Origin: Dyadobacter jejuensis
GTDB lineage: Bacteria > Bacteroidota > Bacteroidia > Cytophagales > Spirosomataceae
Length of the DNA stretch: 64,000 bases
Assembly: GCF_003149085.1 (NCBI RefSeq)
Contig: NZ_QGDT01000001.1
Span: forward strand, 248,001-312,000
Direction of reading: 5' to 3'
Numbering within the stretch: position 1 is the stretch's first letter; each line of letters opens with the position of its first letter. Both the position numbers and the translations under genes were made by a program. Under the pieces are notes generated by a model. That model saw nothing but the letters and a program-made list of their open reading frames with translations, had not been told where the DNA came from and searched no databases. Positions 8,716-20,117 of this stretch are shown piece by piece.

Positions 8716-9057
8716 TGGGTCTAAGTGTGTGGTTTCCTAACTTATTCCTGCTAATTAATACAGTAAAAATAATTCATTTATATGAAATATGCCTATAAAA
8801 AACTACTCATTAGTAATAATTCTAGCTTGTTGTATGAGTACCATATACGTCTTGGTAATATTTAACGCTAATGCTCGTATTACTTTAGAGGTTTTCTAGA
8901 CTTGCTCGTAGAGTAGTCGGCTTTAAGGGGCGGCTTCCTAAAAACGATCTTTTAGCCATAGACTTGAGGATTAATGCCCATCGAGAAAATGCACATACCC
9001 TATCAATTATGATACGGTCTAATCGTATAATTTTAATATTTATTCCCTTATGGAGCG
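8716..9057. other. A+T-rich intergenic region of 342 bases
   Basis: It lies between the starts of the acyltransferase gene (leftward) and the 3' end of the GH2 gene. It contains one possible plus-strand mini-ORF at 8789-8899 (36 residues, mostly hydrophobic) without a convincing ribosome-binding site. A weak A+T-rich inverted repeat near 9008-9034 could end GH2 transcription. No TAnnTTTG element was found for the acyltransferase gene. Confidence 0.5.
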
Positions 9058-12438
<3,381 letters not shown>

Positions 12439-12508
12439 TCATTTGAACTGATAAATAGTGAAAATTTTACCTTTTAGATCTAATTTTCCAATCGAAGGCT
12501 ACTTTTAT

Positions 12509-12516
12509 TAGCTTTG
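12509..12516 (+). promoter_or_regulatory. possible -7 element for coaX
   Basis: TAGCTTTG fits TAnnTTTG on the plus strand, about 70 bases before the coaX ATG. A TTTT run about 21 bases upstream is a weak -33 match. Confidence 0.35.
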
Positions 12517-12586
12517 TTCGATTATTTGACTAATTCTAGGGACGAAATAAATCGATTACCTACTGTACTATTAAAACTGGAAACTT

Positions 12587-13357
12587 ATGCTACTCGCAGT
12601 AGATGTTGGGAATACCGATACAGTCTTTGGACTATATGAAGGGAGCGATTGTATCAGCATTTTGCGGCTTAGGACAGGGGTGTCGGAGGGTGCCTCCCAT
12701 TATGAATCCCAAATCAGGATGCATTTTATGGAATCGGGCTTATGGTTAGGAGATGTAGGCACTGTAGTATTAGGCAGTGTAGTTCCCGATGCCACCCCAG
12801 TATTGTCTAGGGTATTAAAAACGCTTTTCGTAGACGATATTATCATAGTAGGCCCCACTATCTATCCCGATCTTAATATCGCCATAGACCATCCCCACGA
12901 AATAGGGGCCGACCTGATTGCCAATTCTGTAGCCGCCATGCATCGTCATCAATCGAACTGTGTGGTGGTGGACTTCGGCACGGCACTTACCTTTACGACC
13001 GTCTCCGCCGACCGTCAGATACTCGGGGTTGCGATACTACCCGGGTTAAAAACGGCGGTAAAGGCCTTGTTTACCAATACGGCTCAGCTGCCGGAAGTGC
13101 CCCTAGTGCTGCCTCAGTCGGCTATTGGCAAAAACACCGTACACGCCATTCAAGCGGGTATTCTTTTGGGGTATGAAGGACTCGTCAAATCCTTGCTGAC
13201 CAGGATTCGGAAGGAGTTAAACGGCGACTGCATAGCCATTGCTACGGGTGGGCTGTCTTCCATCATAGAAACCCTAGAGGATGAGTTCGTCGAAATAGAT
13301 CCTAGCCTTACCCTGGATGGACTACGGCTGATTGGTGAGCGAGTAGGGGCGGTGTAG
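12587..13357 (+). CDS. coaX: type III pantothenate kinase
   Basis: A 256-residue cytoplasmic enzyme for the first committed step of coenzyme A synthesis, phosphorylating pantothenate with ATP. The ASKHA-fold signatures are visible: DVGNT at 6-10 for phosphate binding, the GADLIANSVAA segment, and VVDFGTALTFT near 125-135. The length is normal for the family, which replaces the type I (CoaA) enzyme in many bacteria and is not feedback-inhibited by CoA. It ends two bases from the convergent GGCT-like gene. Confidence 0.95.
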   Translation: MLLAVDVGNTDTVFGLYEGSDCISILRLRTGVSEGASHYESQIRMHFMESGLWLGDVGTVVLGSVVPDATPVLSRVLKTLFVDDIIIVGPTIYPDLNIAIDHPHEIGADLIANSVAAMHRHQSNCVVVDFGTALTFTTVSADRQILGVAILPGLKTAVKALFTNTAQLPEVPLVLPQSAIGKNTVHAIQAGILLGYEGLVKSLLTRIRKELNGDCIAIATGGLSSIIETLEDEFVEIDPSLTLDGLRLIGERVGAV

Positions 13358-13359
13358 GG

Positions 13360-13767
13360 CTAGCCACGGCGGAAATCGCCCCCATATATTCGTTGAAGCC
13401 CACTCACACGCTTATTGAAGAGGTATACCCAGCAGTCGACTCTTGAACCGTCGGGTGTATCGATGGGGACGATCCTGCGAATGTATTCACTTTGTGATTC
13501 GTTTGGTTGTAGGTCTTCGTATGCATCGAGGGCTTGCAATAATGGCCCAGCTTCATTTAGTTGATATATCTCACCGCGTACGGTGCTGCTACTGTCGGCC
13601 TGATATATAGCCCCCGGATACCAGTCGATCCGATACAAGGCGCCAGGCATATAGCCTTCGGCATAGTAGGTCGCCATCCGTTGTAATTGATGTGAAAATG
13701 GGTTGGTATGCCCACTCATCAGGGTGCCATATACGAAAAGATACTCGGATAGGGAGTGATTTTGCAT
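13360..13767 (-). CDS. gamma-glutamylcyclotransferase-like (AIG2/GGCT) protein
   Basis: 135 residues with the GGCT-fold signature: FVYGTLMSG at 12-20 (the YGTL anion-binding loop), and LDAYEDLQPNES, holding the candidate catalytic Glu. The fold is shared by gamma-glutamylcyclotransferases and gamma-glutamylamine cyclotransferases, so a role in glutathione-like or gamma-glutamyl amine turnover is possible but not proven for this subgroup. It is a single gene, tail to tail with coaX. Confidence 0.85.
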   Translation of the reverse strand: MQNHSLSEYLFVYGTLMSGHTNPFSHQLQRMATYYAEGYMPGALYRIDWYPGAIYQADSSSTVRGEIYQLNEAGPLLQALDAYEDLQPNESQSEYIRRIVPIDTPDGSRVDCWVYLFNKRVSGLQRIYGGDFRRG

Positions 13768-13903
13768 GATTCCGTCAAATAAAATCTTTTTAAAGTAATA
13801 CCTGGTCGTTTTTTTTTGTTTATCTGAAGAAGTCCTCGAAGGGAATCATACATGAAGGTAGTATTTTTCTTAAATTGCAGGTAAAGCTTCATCCATTTTA
13901 GTT

Positions 13904-15364
13904 ATGTACGAAAAAAATCTGGGAACCAAACAGAAGGCCTTACGCATTAATCTTGACCCCAGGATTTATGGTTCATTTGCCGAAATCGGTGCGGGACAGG
14001 AGACTGCCGCCATATTTTTTAAGGCAGGGGGAGCCTCCGGAACCGTCGCCAAGACGATGTCGGCCTACGATATGACCTTTAGCGATGCCATCTATGGTAC
14101 CGAAACTGGGGGGCGCTATGTAGTAGAGTCCCGTTTGATGAAAATGCTCAACAGGGAGTACGATTTGGTAGAGAAGCGTCTTTCCGAAAAAAGGGGAGTC
14201 GACAGCCAATTCTTCGCTTTCGCCAATACCGTTGTAGCCCTCAACTTCCAAAAAACCAATGAAGCGCATGGCTGGCTGGGTCTTCAGTTCCAGTTGACGC
14301 CCTTCGGCCCGAGCAATTATGTGGTGATCCATGTTCGGATGCGCGATAATGAAAATTTGTTGCAGCAACAAGCCCTTGGAATTATTGGGGTAAACTTACT
14401 ATATGGTTGTTTTTTCTATTACCGATCTCCCCAGACCCTGCTAAAATCGTTGATGGACGATCTGACGACCGATCGTATCGAAATAGATATGGTACGGTTC
14501 AGTGGACCCGACTTTGAAAAAGTCGATAACCGACTGATGAGCCTACGATTGGTTCGAAATGGATTTACCGATGCTGCCCTTTTTGGAGCGGACGGAGGGG
14601 TGTTACAACCATCGGAAGCCCTTTATAAAAAACATATTTTGATGATGAGAGGGCGGCTAAGGCCTATTACCAATGTTCATATCGATTTGATAGAAAATGG
14701 TAAAAAGCAATTTTTGGCCGAGCCCGACGTCGATGAGTCCAAAGTGGTGCTTATTTCGGAGTTGACTTTGCACAACCTCAAAGGCTCGTCGAGGGATATC
14801 GATGAAAAGGACTTTCTGGACCGCGTCGACATCCTTTGTTCCTTGGGACATATGGTGATGATCTCCAACTACCATGAATATTACAAATTAGCTTCTTTCT
14901 TATCGAGGCTTTCGAAACTGAAAGCGGGACTATTATTGGGGAGCCCCAATCTGCAGGATATTTTCGAAGAAAAGCATTACGAGTTCTTGCCCGGCGGTAT
15001 TTTGGAGTCGTTTGCCACCCTGTTTAGTAGGAAAGTCAAACTCTTTATTTACCCCACCTTACAGCCCGATGGATCGGTATATAGTTGTGAGAACTTCGTA
15101 GTTCCCGAGCATCTGCGTCCCCTTTTCCAATATCTTATCCTGAACGATAAAATTGAGGATATCCGTAATTACAATAAGGAACATATGCACATTACGACCG
15201 ACAGCGTGCTCGAGATGATTAAGCGGGGAGAACCGGGTTGGGATAAAATGGTTCCTGATAATGTAGCGGCCATGATCAAAGAGAAGTCGCTGTTCGGCTT
15301 ACCCAACGAGGACAATTATGTCGATGTAGTCAAACAAATACACCAGGCGGTGGGGAATCTGTAA
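13904..15364 (+). CDS. conserved protein of unknown function (often mislabelled TonB-dependent receptor)
   Basis: 486 residues with no signal peptide, no membrane segment, and no TonB box, plug or barrel. The N-terminus (QKALRINLDPRIYGSFAEIG, then GQETAAIFFKAGG and TMSAYDMTFSDAIYG) belongs to a highly conserved bacterial family whose database names (TonB-dependent receptor, nicotinate-nucleotide adenylyltransferase) I recall but which nothing here supports. It looks cytoplasmic. It is followed 57 bases later by the Nramp-like transporter gene on the same strand, so the two may be co-transcribed. I do not assign a function. Confidence 0.8.
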   Translation: MYEKNLGTKQKALRINLDPRIYGSFAEIGAGQETAAIFFKAGGASGTVAKTMSAYDMTFSDAIYGTETGGRYVVESRLMKMLNREYDLVEKRLSEKRGVDSQFFAFANTVVALNFQKTNEAHGWLGLQFQLTPFGPSNYVVIHVRMRDNENLLQQQALGIIGVNLLYGCFFYYRSPQTLLKSLMDDLTTDRIEIDMVRFSGPDFEKVDNRLMSLRLVRNGFTDAALFGADGGVLQPSEALYKKHILMMRGRLRPITNVHIDLIENGKKQFLAEPDVDESKVVLISELTLHNLKGSSRDIDEKDFLDRVDILCSLGHMVMISNYHEYYKLASFLSRLSKLKAGLLLGSPNLQDIFEEKHYEFLPGGILESFATLFSRKVKLFIYPTLQPDGSVYSCENFVVPEHLRPLFQYLILNDKIEDIRNYNKEHMHITTDSVLEMIKRGEPGWDKMVPDNVAAMIKEKSLFGLPNEDNYVDVVKQIHQAVGNL

Positions 15365-15421
15365 TAAATCCATTTATATCAGTATTTTACAATAGAAAAT
15401 GACTTTTGGATCAAAAAGTTT

Positions 15422-16747
15422 ATGCCAAAAGTCCTAAATCCTCCTACCACTTTCTTTGGAAGACTGAAATACCTGGGGCCAGGTTTTATCCTTTCGGCCG
15501 CTATAGTAGGCTCTGGCGAGCTTATTGCCACTACTGCCTTAGGAGCAAAGGCGGGTTTTATTACCTTTTGGGTAATACTCGTCAGCTGTTTGGTAAAGGT
15601 GGCCCTCCAACTGGAGTTCGGCAAAAATGCCATATACTCCGGCACCTTTATCATGCATAATTTTAACAGGTTGTCGGGGCCCCGACTGAAAGGGACCCAT
15701 TGGAGCATATGGCTCTGGCTTTCGCTGCAAGGCCTGAAGCTGCTTCAGGTAGGTGGAATCGTAGGCGGGGTAGCCATCGTTTTGCATATGGTAATGCCCA
15801 TAATACCGGTAGAAGCATGGGCACTAATCTCTGTGCTCCTCACTTCGCTCATCTTGTACCGGGGCAACTATGGCCCAGTAGAGAAGATTTCCCTCGTGTT
15901 GATCCTCCTCTTTACGTCGGTTATTCTGACTTCCTTGTACCTACTCCAATACACCCCCTATGCCATTACCTGGGAGCAAGTAAAGTCGGGCCTGACTTTC
16001 TCTTTGCCAACTGGGTTGGTGGCGATCGCTTTTGGGGCTTTCGGGATCACGGGAGTGGGCGGTGACGAGATCATGTACTATAATTATTGGTGCATCGAGA
16101 AAGGCTATGCCACCTACACTGGCCCCAACGATGGTTCTGAGGCATGGAACGATCGGGCCAAAGGCTGGATAAAAGTAATGTACCTGGATGCCATATTGTC
16201 GATGTGCGTTTATACGGTCGTTACAGCCGCCTTCTATCTGCTGGGGGCGGCAGTATTGCATAGCCAGGGCCAGGTGCCCGAAGGGTACCAGATGATAGAG
16301 GTCTTGTCCCAAATTTTTACGGCGACCTTAGGTCCTTGGGCCAAAATATTATTTTTGATAGGGGCTTTTGCTGCCCTCTATTCTACCTTGTTTACGGCCA
16401 CGGCGAGCTGGGCCAGGGTCTGGGGCGACGCTTTCGGACAGATAGGCTGGTTGCCTTTCGGCACGGTGTCAGAAAAAAAGCGTTCGATAGCTCTTTTTAC
16501 TTGGATATTGCCTTTGATATGGGCTGTATTGTACCTCTTTATGAAAGCCCCCGTGCTCATGGTGGTTTTAGGAGGTATAGCCACCTCGGTACTCTTGCTG
16601 CTGATCGTATATGTAGCCTATGAATTCCGGTATCGTCAATTGCCCAAAAGTTTATGGCCTTCCCGGTTTTATGATGTCTTCTTCTGGCTCAGTGTGGCCG
16701 CTATCCTCATGGTCAGCCTATATGGGGTATGGAAGGTGGTGCTTTAA
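15422..16747 (+). CDS. Nramp-family (SLC11-like) transporter lacking the canonical metal site
   Basis: A 441-residue membrane protein with about eleven hydrophobic segments and an Nramp-type first segment beginning LGPGFI. In true Nramp metal transporters this segment continues to DPGN, whose Asp and Asn bind Mn/Fe. Here the aligned residues are GSGE (30-33). The partly unwound sixth segment, normally MPH, reads ITGVGGDEIMYYNYW (about 208-222). It is therefore a distant Nramp relative; its substrate may be another cation such as Mg2+, as shown for some Nramp-related transporters, or something else. It follows the unknown-function gene at 13904-15364 and has its own ATG, with no overlapping alternatives. 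Confidence 0.88.
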   Translation: MPKVLNPPTTFFGRLKYLGPGFILSAAIVGSGELIATTALGAKAGFITFWVILVSCLVKVALQLEFGKNAIYSGTFIMHNFNRLSGPRLKGTHWSIWLWLSLQGLKLLQVGGIVGGVAIVLHMVMPIIPVEAWALISVLLTSLILYRGNYGPVEKISLVLILLFTSVILTSLYLLQYTPYAITWEQVKSGLTFSLPTGLVAIAFGAFGITGVGGDEIMYYNYWCIEKGYATYTGPNDGSEAWNDRAKGWIKVMYLDAILSMCVYTVVTAAFYLLGAAVLHSQGQVPEGYQMIEVLSQIFTATLGPWAKILFLIGAFAALYSTLFTATASWARVWGDAFGQIGWLPFGTVSEKKRSIALFTWILPLIWAVLYLFMKAPVLMVVLGGIATSVLLLLIVYVAYEFRYRQLPKSLWPSRFYDVFFWLSVAAILMVSLYGVWKVVL

Positions 16748-16886
16748 ATCCGCCTATCGGGGGGTATTATAAGTCATATTTGCTGTTTTTGTAGAAAAGT
16801 TTGCATTTTATATAGGGTTTTATGGCCTGTCTATCGTCCTTGATAGTAATCTGGTTAATTCACCATTCAAAAAAAAACAAAGGATC

Positions 16887-18194
16887 ATGGATGAAGTAAA
16901 TCAAGTGTCGAGACGGAAGTTTTTAAAAAATTCGACGGGTGCCGCCCTGGCGCTTTCCGTACCTTACTTTGTACCCCAAAGTGCCTTTGGTGCTAACGAT
17001 CGGGTACGTGTGGCCGTACTGGGCGTAAATGGCCGGGGTAAAAATCATATTAGTGGCTTCAGCGCCTTGAAAAACGTGGAGGTGGCCACTTTATGTGATC
17101 CTGACAATACGGTATTACAAACCAGAGCTAAGGAGTTTAAAGATAAAACAGGCAAGACGGTAAAGACTGAAATGGACCTCCGGAAGGTCTATGACGATAA
17201 GTCCATCGATGCCGTGAGCATAGCTACCCCAAACCATTGGCATGCCTTAGCCATGATATGGGCCTGCCAGGCGGGTAAAGACGTATATGTTGAAAAACCA
17301 GGCTCTCATCACTTTGAAGAGGGGCGGAAAATGATAGAAGCCCAGCAAAAGTATAAGCGGGTAGTACAGCATGGGGTTCAGCTGCGCAGCTCAGCCGCCA
17401 TGCAAGAGGCCGTAAAGCATTTGAGAGATGGCCTGATTGGCAAGGTCTATATGGCGCGCGGCCTAGTATATAAATGGAGACCCGATATCGGCGATAAGGG
17501 GGTGTCGAAGGTGCCTGCCGGACTAGACTATGATCTGTGGACGGGGCCGGCGGAAATGAAGCCTTTCTCCGAAAATTATGTTCATTACAACTGGCACTGG
17601 CACTGGAACTATGGAAATGGGGATATCGGTAATCAAGGAATTCACGAGACCGACCTTTGTATGTGGGGCCTTGGTGTGGACACCTTCCCCGAAAAAATAA
17701 CCTCTGCTGGCGGTAAGTTCCTTTGGGACGACGCCAAAGAGACTCCGGAGCTGCTATCGTCGACCTATATTTATCCTAAAGAAAAAAAGATTATAGAGTT
17801 TGAAGTACGTCCCTGGATGACCAACCTGGAAGACGGTGCCGGAATAGGCAATATATTCTATGGCTCTGAAGGCTATATGGTGATAAAGGGTTACGATTAT
17901 TATGAGACCTTCTTGGGGCGCGATCGTAAGCCGGGCCCCTCGCGCAAGGCTGGAGGCGACCATTATAAAAACTTTATAGATGCCGTTGTGGCCGGGGATC
18001 CGTCTATGGTCAATGGGCCCGTCGAAACCATCCATTTATCTTCTGGATTGGCTCATTTGGGCAATATAGCCTATAGAGTAGGGCGTTCACTGACTTTTGA
18101 TCCTGCCAAAGAGAAATTTGTAGGGGATACGGAAGCCGATGGATTATTGGCACGGAAGTATCGAAATCCGTTTAGTATTCCCGATAAGGTATAA
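16887..18194 (+). CDS. Tat-exported Gfo/Idh/MocA-family oxidoreductase
   Basis: 435 residues. The N-terminus carries a twin-arginine signal (SRRKFLK, Arg9-Arg10, then a hydrophobic stretch to QSAFG), so the protein is exported folded with its cofactor. The Rossmann start VRVAVLGVNGRGKNH and the EKPGSHHFEEG motif are typical for NAD(P)-dependent Gfo/Idh/MocA enzymes acting on sugars, inositols or related polyols. The substrate is unknown; many secreted Bacteroidota members act on glycans or glycosides, which is inference here. It is a single gene with its own terminator at 18226-18264. Confidence 0.93.
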   Translation: MDEVNQVSRRKFLKNSTGAALALSVPYFVPQSAFGANDRVRVAVLGVNGRGKNHISGFSALKNVEVATLCDPDNTVLQTRAKEFKDKTGKTVKTEMDLRKVYDDKSIDAVSIATPNHWHALAMIWACQAGKDVYVEKPGSHHFEEGRKMIEAQQKYKRVVQHGVQLRSSAAMQEAVKHLRDGLIGKVYMARGLVYKWRPDIGDKGVSKVPAGLDYDLWTGPAEMKPFSENYVHYNWHWHWNYGNGDIGNQGIHETDLCMWGLGVDTFPEKITSAGGKFLWDDAKETPELLSSTYIYPKEKKIIEFEVRPWMTNLEDGAGIGNIFYGSEGYMVIKGYDYYETFLGRDRKPGPSRKAGGDHYKNFIDAVVAGDPSMVNGPVETIHLSSGLAHLGNIAYRVGRSLTFDPAKEKFVGDTEADGLLARKYRNPFSIPDKV

Positions 18195-18225
18195 GTAGAT
18201 GTTAATTTGATGTGTGTAATTTCGA

Positions 18226-18264
18226 ATTGAGCCTGTCACTTTAGTACGGGCTCAATTTTTTTTG
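18226..18264 (+). terminator. intrinsic terminator after the Gfo/Idh/MocA gene
   Basis: An ATTGAGCC / GGCTCAAT stem (18226-18233 with 18249-18256) with a 15-base loop is followed by eight T residues. Confidence 0.88.
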
Positions 18265-18402
18265 ATGCCACATGCCCCTTATTTCTTCCCCCACTGTTCT
18301 GGCTTTTCGGCCAGCTGCCAAAATAAATCTTCGATAATTCGGTGACAAAGTGTAACATAGCAGGTCTGAAATGATAGCTATACACAAAAATATATTATCA
18401 CA

Positions 18403-18966
18403 ATGTCGAAGCATAACAGTTTATGGTGGATTCTACTCGTTGGGTGGATAGGCCTTGGTTCCTGGTGGCATTATTGTAAAATAAAAATGGGTTGTGGACA
18501 GTCGGTTATTGCCGCTGTAGGGCCATTGGAAATAGCCCCAACCCCTCTCGAAAAGGCAAACCGCACACCAGCGGAGGCCCCTACTGCCGATGTAGAAATA
18601 CTGGCGGAGAGACAAGCTTATAGGGGGCTATTTGAAGCACTTGATCTGTATTTTCCTTCTGGAGGCAGTACCTATATCCAAACCAGCGATAATGAGGCCT
18701 TCATCCGCGATGCTCAGGACTATCTGAAGCACCATCCCGACAAAAAACTTTATTTGACAGGACATACCGACAACACGGGGAGTCCATCGTACAATGTGGC
18801 CCTGTCCAAAAAGCGGGCTGAGTCGGTCAAGCGCATTTTAGTACGCCATGGCCTACCACCAGCCCAGCTGGTAGTGGAGGGAAGGGGACAGGCAGAGCCT
18901 AAAGCCGACAATGCAACCGTTGAGGGGCGTACGGCCAATCGTCGATGCACCGTCCGTATTCAGTAG
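18403..18966 (+). CDS. membrane-anchored OmpA-domain protein
   Basis: 187 residues. One N-terminal hydrophobic segment (about 7-25, Trp-rich) is followed by a short linker and a C-terminal OmpA-like peptidoglycan-binding domain (about 80-187). The domain shows LYFPSGG, LYLTGHTDNTG, ALSKKRAESVKRIL and the RTANRRCTVRI end. There is no outer-membrane barrel, so it is probably anchored in the inner membrane with the domain reaching peptidoglycan. It is first in an apparent three-gene unit with two helix-hairpin-helix proteins (29 bases to the next gene). Confidence 0.88.
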   Translation: MSKHNSLWWILLVGWIGLGSWWHYCKIKMGCGQSVIAAVGPLEIAPTPLEKANRTPAEAPTADVEILAERQAYRGLFEALDLYFPSGGSTYIQTSDNEAFIRDAQDYLKHHPDKKLYLTGHTDNTGSPSYNVALSKKRAESVKRILVRHGLPPAQLVVEGRGQAEPKADNATVEGRTANRRCTVRIQ

Positions 18967-18995
18967 TAATAGTTAAAAACTTAATCTAAAACACT

Positions 18996-19460
18996 ATGTT
19001 TCAATTGAATCCGCACGGACTAGCCGATGCCTGGTGGCAGCACCTACTCATGGTAGTGGTGGCAGTAGCATTGGGCTATATGATAGGGTATAGGTCGGGA
19101 GCGGCGCAGCTGCTCGAGAGTAGCAGGGAGCGCTTCCGCCTGAATAATATCCTTGATCATTGTAAAAAGACCCTCTCCAATACCATGACCCCGAAGCCAA
19201 TTGCAGAGGATTTGAAATTGATAGAGGGAATAGGGCCAAAGATTGAAGAGTTGCTTCAAGCGGAGGGGATCGTTACGTTTGCCGATTTGGCGGGTTATTC
19301 AGAGGATAAGCTCAAGGCTATTTTGGAAAATGCCGGATCCCGATTTCAGATGCACGACCCGCAAACCTGGCCACAACAGGCCCAGCTGGCGCACGATGGC
19401 AAATGGGAGGAATTGAAGGCTTGGCAGGATAGGCTGCTAGGAGGTAAAGAAATGAGTTAA
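18996..19460 (+). CDS. membrane-anchored helix-hairpin-helix protein, copy 1
   Basis: 154 residues: one N-terminal membrane segment (about 12-29) and a C-terminal domain starting LKLIEGIGPKIEELL (73-87), a helix-hairpin-helix-like motif, followed by a conserved TWPQQAQLAHDGKWEEL block. Such domains usually bind DNA or mediate protein contacts; in membrane-anchored form in Bacteroidota their role is unknown. Its neighbour at 19497-19982 is clearly a paralogue, and an OmpA-domain gene lies 29 bases upstream, so the three probably form one operon and complex. Confidence 0.82.
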   Translation: MFQLNPHGLADAWWQHLLMVVVAVALGYMIGYRSGAAQLLESSRERFRLNNILDHCKKTLSNTMTPKPIAEDLKLIEGIGPKIEELLQAEGIVTFADLAGYSEDKLKAILENAGSRFQMHDPQTWPQQAQLAHDGKWEELKAWQDRLLGGKEMS

Positions 19461-19496
19461 ACTGAATCAACAAGAAAATTTTTTGAATATAAAATC

Positions 19497-19982
19497 ATGA
19501 TATTACTTGAAATGAACCCTTTGAGTGGAACGGTAGCCATTTCGGAAATGGTGATCATTTTGGCGATCAGTGCCTTCGTAGGTTGGTGGATCGGAAGACG
19601 CCGGATTATGGGGCGGCTCCAACGATTGGAGGTAGAGGTGGCCAGCCTGGAGACCGAACTACAGGTATGCAAGGAAAAGGTGGTGCTTTCTAAGGTACGC
19701 TTATCTGAAAATGAGCCCGTGGAAACTCCCGATAATCTGAAGCTGATAGAGGGAATAGGGCCGATGATCGAGGCCCTGTTGACGAGCAAAGGAATACGAA
19801 CCTACTCCTCCTTGGCTAGTGTACCCTCCAGTGCTCTAAAAGCTATGCTGGACGAGGCGGGACATCAGTATCAGCTACATGATCCTACCTCCTGGCCTCA
19901 GCAGGCCGCCTTGGCTCGCGACGGCCGCTGGGACGACCTCGGTGCCTTACAGGACCGGCTCAATGGAGGCAAGCTCGCCTAG
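19497..19982 (+). CDS. membrane-anchored helix-hairpin-helix protein, copy 2
   Basis: 161 residues, a tandem paralogue of the preceding gene. It has a membrane segment at about 18-36, then a coiled-coil-like segment (GRLQRLEVEVASLETEL) absent from copy 1, and the shared C-terminal LKLIEGIGPMIEALL (about 81-95) and SWPQQAALARDGRWDDL blocks. The start is the ATG at 19497; the next Met codons are at 19512 and within the membrane segment. The function is not known. An inverted repeat follows at 20065-20096. Confidence 0.82.
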   Translation: MILLEMNPLSGTVAISEMVIILAISAFVGWWIGRRRIMGRLQRLEVEVASLETELQVCKEKVVLSKVRLSENEPVETPDNLKLIEGIGPMIEALLTSKGIRTYSSLASVPSSALKAMLDEAGHQYQLHDPTSWPQQAALARDGRWDDLGALQDRLNGGKLA

Positions 19983-20064
19983 TACCACTATTGATGCGCC
20001 AGGCAAAAGTGTGGCGAGGCGACTGGGGCCATAAAGATTGGCTCTTGGCCCGGTAATACGCAAA

Positions 20065-20096
20065 AGGCGAAGCATCAGAATCCCAATGCTTCGCCT
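20065..20096. terminator. hairpin between convergent HhH and accC genes
   Basis: AGGCGAAGCAT (20065-20075) pairs perfectly with ATGCTTCGCCT (20086-20096) around a 10-base loop. Tracts on either side are only partly T-rich, so it is a likely bidirectional terminator of modest strength. Confidence 0.6.
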
Positions 20097-20117
20097 TGTA
20101 TGCTAGGTAAAAGAACC

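Noticed and set aside
13904-15364. The name TonB-dependent receptor for the 486-residue protein
   Set aside because: There is no signal peptide, TonB box, plug or barrel; it looks cytoplasmic.
15941-16312. A 123-codon minus-strand reading frame inside the Nramp-like gene
   Set aside because: It is a shadow of the real membrane protein frame, without a domain or upstream start signal.
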